Shown here in pieces: positions 16,011 through 27,833 of a stretch of 64,000 bases of DNA. The DNA is from Trifolium pratense (Eukaryota; Streptophyta; Magnoliopsida; Fabales; Fabaceae), in assembly GCF_020283565.1 (NCBI RefSeq), contig NC_060060.1, positions 6,200,001-6,264,000 on the forward strand, in the 5' to 3' direction. Both the position numbers and the translations under genes were made by a program. Every line of letters starts with the position of its first letter. Positions within the stretch are counted from its first letter, which is position 1. The notes below the pieces were generated by a model. That model did not search any database. It saw only the letters and a list, made by a program, of their open reading frames with translations, and was not told where the DNA came from.

Positions 16011-17569
16011 ATAGTTGCCTATTAATATGTTTGTAAATTGGAATTTTTCTATTACTCTGAGTTTAGAACATCTCTAATAATTTTTTATATTTCTTTTTTA
16101 GGTTGGATATTTTTTCAAATATCAACCGGTGTTTTGTTCGATGATTAATTAAACTTTGAGTTGAATCGATTAATATGAATATGACTATTTTTTCATGTGA
16201 AGGAGGAGAACAGGATAAAACATACTTCTATTTTTGCTTACGTTGCATCCTTGCTCCTTATAAAGCCTATGAAATGACACCTTATGTAAGGATGTGTATT
16301 TAACTCTAATGGGAGTTTGTAAACCATCATTTTTTTTATTGATATAATGTTTGTAATTAGACAACTTTTCTTTTTCATTTATTATTTTATTAGTCTAATG
16401 TTTTAGCTTATTTGTTTCTTATTTTCTTTTTCATTTATTATTTTATATAAGGTAGAAGATTTGTATAAAAAATTGTTGATTAATAGGAATATAATTTTTT
16501 TTTTTTCATGTGAATAAGTTGAAGAGGATAAAAGAGACTTCTATTTATTGATTTTGAAGTGCCTTAAAATTTATATAGATCGAGGGTATATTGATGTTGG
16601 AGGCATTCAATTAAAAGAGGACAATCCAAATAATTTAGAAATATAAATATGTGTCTCATTTTTAAATATTATATTGTCTACAATGTGTAGGTGATCTACT
16701 TGATCTCGATCAAGAGAAATATAGAAACAAAAACAAAGTAGAAATTAAAATAAGTTTTTTTTTTTTTGTAGTTGACACTCAAGTCATGCGGTTCTTATAA
16801 TTGTAATACATGCAAGAAGTATATTGATTCAACTTGACTTAGAGGTTGTCCAAATATATAATCTTCATGCATTTATCGTATAACATTTGCCTAATCCTGG
16901 ATGGTTCAATATGAATATATATATGAATTTTAATAGACGGTCCTATTTTAATCTACGCATGTCATCTTATTCTTACAACCATAAAATGAATCGAAGAAAA
17001 GAATTGTGCTAAATATTTTTTCCTCCCACTTAGAATTGTACTAAAAACTTTCTAAATTAAATTAAAAAAAGACAAAAATTATTAAATAAAAATTGTTGAT
17101 GCTCATTTGTCAAAATAAATTTTAGAAATTATTAAAACCGTAGATGTTAAAATATATTTACATATATTTAGAAAATATAATCACACATATATTTAAACAT
17201 ATTTACACACAACTAAAATTCACCAATAATTCAAAAATTATTAATTTAATTTACATAATAATATAAATTTTTGGATAAATTAAGTACATATTCTAAAAGA
17301 TTGTTTACGTTACGGCTGAAAATAAAATAGTGGAATATTTATAAGAATAAGATGACATTTCTTTAAACAAATAAGAAGATGACACATGTTAAATCTTAAA
17401 TTCATCTATAAGACTTTCTTTACCTTAACCAAATAACTAAACCTAAATTCAAATATATAAAATCTTCGTCCAAACTTATGTATTAACAACAACAAATATT
17501 CGAGTTTATATAATATAATAAGAAAAATAAAATAAATGTTCAAGAAAATATTAAATAAGAGGGACAAAA
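15251..17569. other. AT-rich intergenic DNA, nothing recognised
   Basis: Contains a short TA run near 15979-16007 and long AT-rich tracts. No coding signal or defined element was found. Confidence 0.45.
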
Positions 17570-18355
17570 ACTAACAATAATTTTGAAGAGACACAAACCT
17601 CGCCAAGAAAAAGAAAAACAAACCAAAAACAAAAGGACCAAGCAAAAAAAAATGTGAACCAAACAATAGACTAAAAAATTAGGACTAATAAAGTTGGAAT
17701 AAAATTTCACCAAGTGAATAGTGAGAATAAACTCCAAGAGAACGAGAGACGAGTAAGTAGATAAGCTATTTGGAACCTTAAATTGCATAGAACGTAGTAA
17801 GCAAATACACTATTTGATACATAATTTTCAAAAAATGAGATCACGCGGAACAAATAGGCAAATCCACCATATATGAATCATATTCTATAATCAAAACTTA
17901 TTTTAACATTTCTCATGAGCAATATTATCTACAAGTATAATTAGGTATGCCTCCAACTCTTATTGAAAATAATAAAATAAGGAATACATCAAAAATAAAA
18001 AACAAAGTGACATTTGACTATAAAATTGCAACTCATATAAAGAAAACTAAAATCTTATATGATTACACTAATAAAATAAAAAATGATACATCCTTTCAAA
18101 CTTATGAAATATTATAAGAGATCTATTACATTAAAATATAAACAAACTACAATATAAATTAATAAAAAATCTAATATTTCTAAACAACTTTTTTTTTACT
18201 CATATACTAATATTAAACATAATCATATTTTAAAATAATATATATTATTTAACTATATGTGATTATAGTTATCACAATCATTATTTTTTTATTTATAAAA
18301 ATATTTTAATTATATATTTTAATCGAACCCGTGCAACGCACGGGTTTATTCCTAG
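17570..18355 (+). mobile_element. Helitron-like 3' end, right copy (inverted)
   Basis: Plus-strand terminus: hairpin arms 18326-18334 and 18338-18346 (9 bp each, 3-nt loop), then CTAG at 18352-18355 followed by T. The preceding ~780 bp match the reverse complement of 4126-4900 in order, including blocks around the hairpin, TGTGATAACTATAATCACAT, GGAGGCATACCTAATTATAC and CTCGTTCTCTTGG. No helicase gene is seen. Confidence 0.6.
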
Positions 18356-20050
18356 TTATATATTGAAATCGAATGTGAGATTTCATAGTTGTGTGTAAAC
18401 TTTGAGGTGGTTTTTTCACTTCATAATAAAAAATACAATATCACAAATTTATATTAGTCAACCGAATTATTTTAGATTAAAAAAAATAGTAAACACTAGA
18501 TTTGTTACTTGCAAAACATGAATAAAGACTCTTCCATGGCAAATGATGAGGAGCTTGATTTGCTACTCGGCAAACATGATAAAGACTAGATTACTAAAAC
18601 TTGGAAAAAAATTTGGAGTCTTTTGCTATTACGTACCCTCAAATAACAACGTTCGGATTAAGACTCATATTGATAGTAGTGATGATGTTTGAGGAATTCG
18701 ATTCAACTATTAACTTGTGGAATAATATATCTGACAATCAAAGTCTGATAACACCTGTAAAAACCAACAACCTGTCGCGACAACACATCCCTTTGTGTCA
18801 CAAATAACAGCAATCAGTCATCATTTACCATCCAATGTTCGGACCTGTAGCATAACATTAATCTTGTAAGAATCTGGTTCGAATAGAGTCCATCAAATTA
18901 TAGATTCCGACATTGGAGTATGTCTGTTTTTTTTTTTTGTTATAAAGAGACAGAGTAAAAATAAAAATAGAAAATAATAATAGTATATTTTTTTAAAACA
19001 AACAAACTCTTCATTAATTTTATAATTAAGGTTTTGTATTGGAGTTGGAGACTTGTAGTGAAAAACATAGATAAAGAGAGCTTTGTTTCCTTATTCATCG
19101 GATTCATTGGCTTGGATACCATTGTCTTGGTCAAAGGGAGTTTACAATATACCTTTAACCATAATATCTTAAATTATGCAGAAATCCAACTTTAACCATA
19201 ATATCTTAAAAGATACACATATAAAAGGATTTCTAATTAGGTGAAAATGTAAACAATTTCTAATGGACTCAACACTAGAGTTAACATAAATAAAAGAGAA
19301 AAGACATATCTAATTCTCTCGATGTTTAACCATATATATGTTGTGAGTTTATGATGATTTTGTCATTTCGTCTATATACAAAAAAAAAAATCATATGTTT
19401 GGTTCTTATATTCATTTTAGGTTTGAAATAAATCTTTATTTTAAAAAGATACTATGGGTACTACATGGTATGAAGCTAGGATACCATCGAACCCGGCAAC
19501 CATAACGGCAATGATTTTGACAAATACATAATTTTATTATTTTTTTGAAAATGACTTATATATAATTTTCTTAAAAAAATTAATAACATGCTCTACTATG
19601 CTTTGCGTGAAATATACAGTAATGGTTGAAATTTCATTAGCCAAATTAAGGGAAACTAATTTAACGTTGAAAGTGACACACATGTGAATGTTGAACATAT
19701 ATTAGGCTATGTTGCACGTGTTGCGGCTATAACGTACAGAAAATACTTTTAATTGCATTTATTTAATTAATTAATTGTTATTTAGCTAATTCAATTTTTA
19801 TTTTACTGTTTATTTATAAAAAATGGAAATAATTGCTTCTTTTTTTATAACATAGGTACATGTTTATTTTTTTGGTTATTAACTTTCTAGTTATCAGAAA
19901 ATTGATCTGATAATTCAAAGTTCGGTTGCGAGATAAGTAAAACCTGACAAACAATTATTCCACCAAGAATTGAAGCGGATTCTCCCAAACAATTTGTCCT
20001 AGAGAGAGTTCATCAACACTTGAGTTCAATGTCTTGATTGCATGATTGCT
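18356..20050. other. Intergenic DNA, nothing recognised
   Basis: Short open frames occur (for example 18601-18807) but none shows a domain or splice-linked partner. Confidence 0.4.
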
Positions 20051-20054
20051 TCTT

Positions 20055-20225
20055 CTTTTTTTTGCACATAAATCAGATATTCTCTGCACGCAACTGCGAG
20101 AATATCATCACCTGAGTCTTGTGGGATCCAAATGAGGGCAATCTCTCCCAAAATATTTTAACACTGCTATTTGTTCAAAATAGAGATCGAACCTAAAACT
20201 GTGGTTAAATTTTGGTTAGCAAGTA
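20055..20225 (-). mobile_element. SINE-like element, minus strand
   Basis: On the minus strand: B-box GGTTCGATCTC, then a GGGAGAGATTGCCCTCATTTGG body with GATCCCACAAGACTCAGG, and a terminal A run (plus-strand T run near 20056). The A box and target duplication are not clear. Confidence 0.45.
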
Positions 20226-20335
20226 TTTTCTCAAATGTTCTACGGCCATTCAAAAAAAAAATTAAATAGATCACATGAAGAAAGTCAAGATTATATCTAG
20301 GAATATTTAATATATTTTTTTTTACCGGAATAAAC

Positions 20336-20760
20336 TTATTTCATTTCTAATAAAAGGGTGCTCATAATACAGGTTGAATTATAATCAAAAACTGAGCTAG
20401 CATACGACCTTGACGCCCTTGCAAGGGTGTGAGCAACAAGGTTTGCTTGTCTCCGAATAAAACTAACCTTAAAGTTTTGCAAACAATTTAAAAGAGCCTT
20501 ACACTTTCTAATAATTGTGCCATATTCGGCTATATTTGTAAGATTTCCAACGACTCCATCCACTACCGATGTGCAATCCAGTTCGATGGTAACACGCTGA
20601 ATACCCAACTCCCTTAGCCACAATATTGCTTCATATAATCCAATAGCTTCAGCCTCTTGAGGTGGTATATTTACCTCTTTCCATAACGACCTGGCCTTTA
20701 CAAAATCTCCTTTCTCGTCTCGGATACACATACCAATTCCGTAGCATGTAACTTGGCCAA
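20336..20760 (-). pseudogene. LINE-type RNase H-like domain (RVT_3), 5'-truncated
   Basis: The minus-strand frame (Met at 20731, open further upstream) reads an RNase H fold of plant non-LTR retroelements: CIRDEKGDF start strand, EAEAIGLYEAILWL helix with the acidic Glu, VTIELDCTSVVD strand with the acidic Asp, and the C-terminal FIRRQANLVAHTLARAS signature. It is followed by a short 3' tail and an A run (plus-strand T run near 20312-20321), as expected for the 3' end of a 5'-truncated LINE. No reverse transcriptase is seen upstream. An unlinked plant RNase H-like domain protein is a less likely alternative. Confidence 0.75.
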
Positions 20761-23073
20761 AAATTGTAAAATATTGAATATTCGTTGGTGATCATTTGAA
20801 CTCATAAATATAATGTGATTAATTATGTATTCAATTCAATTATTTAGCTTTTAACATGGATGATGTATATGTTCAACCTGTAATCTGTGAAGCTCTAGAC
20901 ATCCAAAGAAGTTTTTATATCAATTCTAGCTGAAATTGTCTACGTTTTATAGTTTCATATTTTATTTATGTTGTAATTAGCTCTATAATCTCTATTTCTT
21001 ACAACAGATATTCAATGAAAGTCATATTTGACTGCTCCAATCCAATCACATGTAATTAGGGGATCACATGACTAGATCTATATTAATTTGAGTTTAAGTC
21101 ATGCATCAATTAAGCATTCAGGTGTGTTTGTTTCAACAAAAATATTTGAAAGACATCATGTAAAATACATCTGCATATGGCTAACTAGGGTAAAAATATA
21201 GTTTTTTAGTATATTAATTGTTTTCAGGAGAAAAAATTCCGGTAATTTAAAGTTCATGAGCCGAGAGATAATTAAAGTTTAATAAATAATTATTCTCATT
21301 AGGAATCAAATTCGAGTTTTTCTAAAAGATTATTTGTCTTATGAAAATTGGAAAGCTCATTGATCACTTGAGTCCAATATATTAGTTTAGTGTAGAAATA
21401 TAGTTAATTCAATCGAATATATTAATTTAATTCGCGTTAAAAATTATGGTTAATTTATGTATAGTTGAATTCACCACAATTTTTATCGTAATTGAACTAA
21501 TCATCAATTGAATTTTATTAGTGTAGAAATTATTATTTTTTAACTAATCACAATTTTTATTAGTGTAGAATTTTTTTTTTACGCAAGGATATATTGGTAC
21601 TTAATAGGTACTTATGTATTGAGCAAAATAAAATTGAGTATTTAATAGGTACTGATTCTCCATTAAGCACTCTTATTTTTAAATCCACCTAAATTTTCAG
21701 TAAAATATACTATTTTTTATGGGATTTATTTACTTTCATATAAATCATATAACAATGTAGAGTTATTGGTGAGATTCATTTAGATTTTTTTCTTAAATGG
21801 TGTTGGATTGAAGTTTTTTTATTAAGTATTATTATTAAAAAGTTGTAAATAAGTAGTCCCTGGGAATCAGTTGGTATGGACACGGGATTCGAACTCCGAA
21901 CACTTTATTTATTCACGAGCTATTGTGAATGCTCTTTCACTTTTAACCTCTCATCTTAACCATTTAATCATTGTTATATCCTCTTTCAATTTGTACTAAA
22001 GACAAATGCTAACTAGTACACTTTTAAGTGCACAAATTTAATAAAAGTATCTTGTAGTAAAAAATACTTTAATGCATATTAAGCTCTAACTTTTGTTTTC
22101 ATTATCTGGCCGTTTTTTTAACCCCTTGTGGTAATCCATTTTAACGTCTCTAATTAAACCCCCTATATATTTCGTAAAAAAAAAAATGCCTTGACCTATT
22201 AAATATAAGATTAACTTACACGTCAGATATGAGCTTACAAAATCAATGGTGACTTATATATTTTGAGATCGTACCCTTCACAAAATAATTGCTAGCTTTG
22301 AGTAGATTATTCCATTGTCTAAATCTAATCTAAAATCTAAAAATAAGTACGATCTTGAGTAAAAAATAAGTACAATCTTTTGGCCACATCTTTAATATAC
22401 TAGTATTATTGTGATCATGAAAGCAACTTTATTTAAGCTTTTATTTGTTGTCTTATCCTTCGAGTACATAGTGGTAATATTACATTAAAGGGCTTCATAC
22501 AAGGTACCAAAGGCAACAAGTGAATAAAGTTTTAAATATTTATTTTTATAATCCTCTTGCAGAATAAAACCAGGTAGAGATATGATTGATTGAATCTAGG
22601 TAAAGTCTCCTGTGGAACATGTGAGTTTGAAATTTGTCATTTACTTATTTTGTGGCTTCTAATAGTTATTACTTGTCCTCTAAGTTACATTTAGGTGCTA
22701 AAAAATATTTTTTTAATAAAATTATTGTTTTGAGTTTGAGATACATGAATAATTGGGAAACAAAATCAGTAATTGATGGCTTAACTTAATCTCCTTTTGT
22801 TAAACAAAAAAATCTTGACATGTTAATTTTCACAAAAATAAATAATAACCAATAATTGAATTTGATATTCATTTTATAAGCAAAATTAATTAAAAAGAGT
22901 ACTATGAACAAGAGTAATTAAAAAAGTACAATAGATACACAACACTCAAAATATGTTTCTCATATACTCCAATCTGAAAATATACTAAAGAATTATGACA
23001 CCAATCTAAAAAAATAAATTTCGTCTGTTATAAATTAATAAACGAAGACTAAAACATCATTTTAAATTCTAGG
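20761..23073. other. AT-rich intergenic DNA, nothing recognised
   Basis: A short direct repeat of TTAATAGGTACT lies near 21602-21650. No gene signal was found. Confidence 0.45.
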
Positions 23074-23285
23074 TAGCGGATGAGTAAAAATATGACGCGC
23101 GAGAAACTCGTAAGTAGCGGATGCGTAAAAATAGGGCGCGAGAAACTCGTAGGTAGTGGATGAGTAAAAATGGGGCGCGCGAGAAACTCGTAGATAGGGG
23201 ATGAGTAAAAATACGGCGCGCGCGAATTATATAATATTTATAGCGGATGAGTAAAAAATAGGACGCGTGAGAATTATTAATGCTA
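23074..23285 (+). repeat. Minisatellite, about 41-bp unit, five copies
   Basis: Units begin at 23074, 23115, 23154, 23195 and 23241 with TAG[C/T/G]GGATG[A/C]GTAAAAAT, then a GC-rich GGGCGCGCGAGAAACTCGTAG part. Lengths are 41, 39, 41, 46 and about 45 bp. A single diverged copy lies at 38671-38712. Confidence 0.85.
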
Positions 23286-23336
23286 TTTATATAGTTGAGT
23301 TTGAGCACTAAAAGTAAAAAAAAAAAAAAATAAATA

Positions 23337-23497
23337 AACCGGGCCGCCCGAAAGCCCGACTACCCGTACCGGGCCGGGCTCGGGCACTAATTTTGGTAGC
23401 CCATTTTTTATCCGGGCTTTTTAACCCGGCCCGACGAAGCCCGAAGCCCGACCGGGCCGGCCCGAAATTGGCTGGGCCGTCCGTTTTGACAGCTCTA
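23337..23497. repeat. GC-rich CCCGGCCCG element end
   Basis: A strongly GC-rich island in AT-rich DNA, built from GGGCCGG/CCGGGC/AAGCCCG motifs on both strands, ending in CCGTTTTGACAGCTCTA. From memory, TAGAGCTGTCAAAA ends next to such motifs are frequent in plant genomes and probably mark a MITE-like element. The left end was not defined. Confidence 0.5.
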
Positions 23498-24389
23498 ATT
23501 TTAATATTACCCATCACCTCCATCAAATTCACCATTGTCTCATTAAAAAGAACTTGATATTGAATAATACGTAAAAAAAAATTAATACAGTAATAAAATT
23601 TTGAATGAGTGGAACCAAAAAATAAAATATTTATAGCACAAAAAACTCTAACAAACGTAAGGATATTATAGTAGTATTATATGTTTCACCCTCAAATTTT
23701 GAAATCGAGAAAAATTCAAACTCGAGCTCAAATTCAATAAACTCGAATTTTTCTCGATAGATTGAGGCAGGTTCGAACGAATACCCACAAATATGAATTT
23801 TATTGTCATGCATAGAGACTATAGTAGGACTCGAACTTCAAACTTTTGAGTCCGAGACCTAATTATTATTAGTTTACATTTCAAGAGCAATTAACTTAGA
23901 AGAGGCAAAACATTCATTTTGTATTTGTTGTTTAGTTGGTAACTATATATAACTTCTAACAAATATTTGTAGACGTTAACAGATTGTGACACAAAATCTA
24001 GAATTTTGTTTTATCAAAATAAAAATCTGAAATTTTGTTTGGTTTAAATTGACTGCACCAATTATATGATCTAAAACGTTCTGGGACTGCTAGAAGATAA
24101 AAATTGCTACTAGAAAAGTGTAGCCAATGTCACAATCAGAAATTAAAACACTTAAATTTTTTGTCTCTATGTATAATTATTGTGCCTTTTTTTTATCTTT
24201 AGGTTTCTATTGTAGAAATTGAATAATCAACTTGAGTCTTGAGTTGATATTGACATGAACTAGCTTCACAAGTTGATTAGGTCGAACTGTCGAAGAAGAA
24301 TCGGAGATATATACTTATGTTTTTTGGTACAATAGTAAAAAGAGGCAGAAATAAAAAGGGAAAAAAAAAATAAAGATCGAGGGTGAAGT

Positions 24390-24620
24390 ACCTTAAAGTA
24401 TCAGACTGAAGGATGCTCTCCATCTTCGCGGATGGGGATTCCCAAAAGGTCAATTTGTCATCATTAGCTGATCATAACTTCACCAAAAAAAATCAGCACT
24501 AACATTATCTTCCCTAAAAGAATGAGAAAGACGTACTTCCCAATCCAACTGGAGAAGGTCTAATTCGATGCTTACTATGACCGCCGCATAATGATGGAAA
24601 GAGTTCAGATCATTGAAATC
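24390..24620 (-). pseudogene. Decayed RNase H-like LINE remnant
   Basis: The minus strand reads FHHYAAVIVSIELDLLQLDWEVRLSHSFREDNVSADFF, the usual C-terminal part of a plant LINE RNase H domain (helix, WEVxLxHxxRExNxxAD). It is followed by a stop, then in another frame by MESILQSDTLRYF, the usual end of such proteins. The frame change and stop show it is dead. It is distinct from the copy at 20336. Confidence 0.55.
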
Positions 24621-25006
24621 ACATCAACCATAATTTAAGAATCAGAGTAACAATGAATACGTTTGTAACCACGTTTGATGTTATCAACTTATTAAGATTG
24701 ATTAAATCAACTTGATTGATTAAATCAACATCAATTTATTATATTCATGTTGTTCATGTAAGTTTTGACATTGTTATTTACGGTTAATGAACTAAGAAAC
24801 TTAATTGTAAGTTTTGACATCAGTTTCAAAAGGAAATACTCCATTTGCTGAATTGCGGAGTATATAATTCTTTGTGAGTTTGTGTTGTGATGTTTTTGCC
24901 TCGCGATAAATAACGGTCTATTAAAACTACTAATAAGTAAATATATTTTTATAAGTAAAATAAAATAATAGTCCATTATCTTAGTTGATACTATTAGAGA
25001 AGTTTT

Positions 25007-25155
25007 TTTTTTTGTTTTCATCTCAGTTTAATCTGGTTTGAGAGACAATTTTGACATCAAATAGTTTCAGTCCTCTTCTGATTATAGTTGAGAGGGATCG
25101 AACCGTGGTCATTCCTACCAAATTCGGCGTTAATCACCACTGAACCAAGTAACGA
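25007..25155 (-). mobile_element. tRNA-derived SINE, minus strand
   Basis: A 149-bp insertion with a 22-bp target duplication (24985-25006 and 25156-25177, two mismatches). On the minus strand: A box TGGTTCAGTGGTG, B box GGTTCGATCCC about 45 bp later, then a body and a terminal A run (plus-strand T run from 25005). Confidence 0.8.
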
Positions 25156-25734
25156 TTGGTACTATCAGAGAAGTTTTGTTACATCCAATTCTCCCACTTA
25201 AACGCCACATATCTCAGAGTAATCATTTATTTTCTTGCTCATAAATAAACTCTTGATATATGCACATATTAAGTTCCTAGTAATTGCCTAAAAGAGTGCT
25301 AATCTTGAAGATTCCCAGGAACCATGCATCTTCTTACAAATGATAATTGTGTCCATTGTATAATGAACCATTTATGGAACGTTACCGTTTGCGGTGACTC
25401 TCGACTATTTTTGAATGCCTATGAATGACAAGATTCTCATAAACTTTATATGGTGACGTTTGTAGCTCTAACTCTAACTATGAAAGATAAAACACTAAAG
25501 AATTGATTTTTCCATGAAGAGTTTTCTTTCCCTTACTATTGAACAATTTTTTTCTTATACGATGGACAAAAAATTATCTTGTTGATATTAAATAACTTGT
25601 GTTGAAGATAAAAAATTGTCGCATGATTTAGTGGATAATTGTTTTTCTCCAATTTTTGTCTTATTTCTTGCCCTCAATTTGTGCACTCTCAATTGTTTAT
25701 TTTATTATTTTAGCATATCAAACACATTCTATTA

Positions 25735-25970
25735 CTATGGACACGTTTGAATTAGACTTATTTTTTGAGCTTATGAAAATAAGTTATGCAAATAAATAAA
25801 ATTTTATATTGATTCATAAGTTTTTACTAACAAAAATTGTATCTTTATCAATTGTTTTCTCATAAACTACCTTGAAAAATTTATAATATTGCATAAAAAC
25901 TTATTTATATGCATAAGTTATTTCGAAGAAACTCAAACATAAGTCAGTCGAAACATACCCTATTTTTCTT
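25735..25970. repeat. MITE-like element with 'GTTTGA...ATAAGTTAT' ends
   Basis: Roughly symmetric: a left ACACGTTTGAATTAGACTTAT end and a right end whose complement reads GGGTATGTTTCGACTGACTTAT, with AAGTTATGCA motifs inside in both orientations. The ends are diverged. Confidence 0.4.
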
Positions 25971-26274
25971 TGACGGACAACTCTTACCACGAAAAAAGAT
26001 TCTCTACAATCACATGACCAACCCGTGAAACTTAGGCCCTTGAATCCAAAAAATAAATAAATAATAAAGAAGAAGAATTTTAAGTGTTGATATATCCTAT
26101 GCTCCCTCTTGTGTCAAAAATAAAGGAGTATTTAAAGGAGTTTCATCGATTAATAATTTACACCTTATTTTTTCTTATCATTGGAGCAGCTATGACATGA
26201 CGAGCGAGTATCAAAAAATGATACAAATACTTTATTTAAGATATCGTCTCATCAATTTAATATTGATTTTTTTT

Positions 26275-26398
26275 GTTTAGTAGCCTAGTGATTATAAAAT
26301 CCACCTTAAGGTGAATAAGTGGACTGTCCTGTGTTCTAACATAGACTCCTGTACATATAGTGCGATATTCCTACCAACTGAGATAAGCCAACAGAGAC
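26275..26398 (-). mobile_element. tRNA-derived SINE, minus strand
   Basis: A 124-bp insertion flanked by AATATTGATTTTTTTT at 26259-26274 and 26399-26414. On the minus strand: TTATCTCAGTTGGTAG (A box), GTTAGAACACAGG (B box), then CACTTATTCACCTTAAGGTG and GGCTACTAAAC before the A run. Confidence 0.7.
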
Positions 26399-26836
26399 AA
26401 TATTGATTTTTTTTTCTATGAGTTGCTTAAGAGTCAAAGTACTATATAATTTTACATAATTGAAAATACTTATGTATCAGTAGCATAAATATTACATTAC
26501 ATTAAAGAAATCACTTATTAATAATATATGAAACTTAAAGTGATATCGAGATATTCTTACCAAGACTTTATTAATATTAAATTCTCTACGGTCGATAATG
26601 ATCATATTAAAATTGTTAAACATTATTTTTATGACATTTTATATTTATTTATGATAACTAAGCTAGAAACACCCTTCACCTATTCCAAACATTTAATAAC
26701 ATTAACTTCTTTCTCTCAATCAACGTCACACTACAAACTTTTAAAGGACTTTTATGTCATTTTATATCTAAAATAGAAAAAAGAAAGAAAGAGAAAAAGA
26801 TTCCTTTTCTTTTCCCAATCCCACTCTCAGCAAGTA

Positions 26837-26874
26837 TGATATCAAATTTCTTGATATCATATTCGCTGATATCA
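26837..26874. promoter_or_regulatory. Three TGATATCA palindromes at exact 15-bp spacing
   Basis: The 8-bp palindrome occurs at 26837-26844, 26852-26859 and 26867-26874, each start exactly 15 bp after the last. It lies a few hundred bases upstream of the presumed DRM transcription start. A regulatory role is inferred from position and spacing only. Confidence 0.5.
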
Positions 26875-27323
26875 TAACAAATTATTCCACCAAAAAATCA
26901 AAAACTCAATCCGACGGTTTACATCATTCTCCTTCACTGGGTTCATTAGATCGAAACCGTTAACCAAGTGTAGCGAGAGCGTGAACATTCTCACGTCGCG
27001 TTACTGAGTTTCCACCCCGAGTCAGCGCCTGAGACTCAGTTCGCGTTTTGTTCTTACTCTTTTCTTTTCACTCACTCTCTCACTTTCACTTACTCTCTCA
27101 TTTCTTCGTCTTCGTCAGAATCGTCAAAATCGAAGAGGTTCAGATTTTTCTTATTCTAATTTCATAATTTTTCGTTTAATTTTGATTAATTGTGTTTTGT
27201 TTTGTTGCTGTAATTGTTAATTTGTTGAATGAATTTGAGTTTAATTATACGAATTTGTTTGTTTTTGACGCAGAGGTGAAAGTGCATTGTGGATTTCAGT
27301 CGAGAGTGAGTGAATTCATAAAA

Positions 27324-27563
27324 TCTTCCATTTTCACGAAGGTAGAATGAAATTCGGATTTGTTGCATGTTAATTTCTGTTTTGTTGTTTGAAAATTAAT
27401 AGTGTTCAGCATTAACGAACGATTTTGATTTTTAATTTAGGGTTTTTTTGGTCGTGGTTTTGTGATGTTTCGCATATCGCATATCTCATCTTCTCCGGCG
27501 TCGGAAGATCAGTAGAGCCACCACTGCGTGCGGCTACTTCTTCTTCTTCTTCACCCTAGGTAC
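27324..27563 (+). repeat. Tandem duplication in DRM leader, copy 1
   Basis: This 240-bp unit is repeated at 27598-27833 with a few indels. Both copies share TTCCATTTTCACGAAGG at the start, GGAAGATCAGTAGAGCC in the middle and CACCCTAGGTAC at the end. A CT run (27565-27600) separates them. Each copy ends in a possible splice donor. Confidence 0.9.
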
Positions 27564-27597
27564 ATGCTCTCTCTCTCCCTCTCTATCTCTCTCTTTC

Positions 27598-27833
27598 TCT
27601 TCCATTTTCACGAAGGTAGAATGAAAATACAATTTGTTGCATGTTAATTTCTGTTTTGTTGTTTGAAAAATAGTGTTTAGCATAATGGAACGATTTTGAT
27701 TTTTAATTTAGGGTTTTTGGTTGTGGTTTTGTGATTTTGTTAGTTTCTCAAATTGCACATCTCATCTTCTCCGGCGTCGGAAGATCAGTAGAGCCACCAC
27801 TGCGTGCGGCTACTTCCTCTTCACCCTAGGTAC
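27598..27833 (+). repeat. Tandem duplication in DRM leader, copy 2
   Basis: Second copy of the unit at 27324-27563. It has lost two or three TTC units near its end and part of the middle is diverged, but the exon-like 3' part is almost unchanged. Confidence 0.9.

Noticed and set aside
23074..23285. Possible CRISPR-like array
   Set aside because: Units are adjacent with no unique spacers of constant length; the setting is a plant nuclear genome, so it is a minisatellite.
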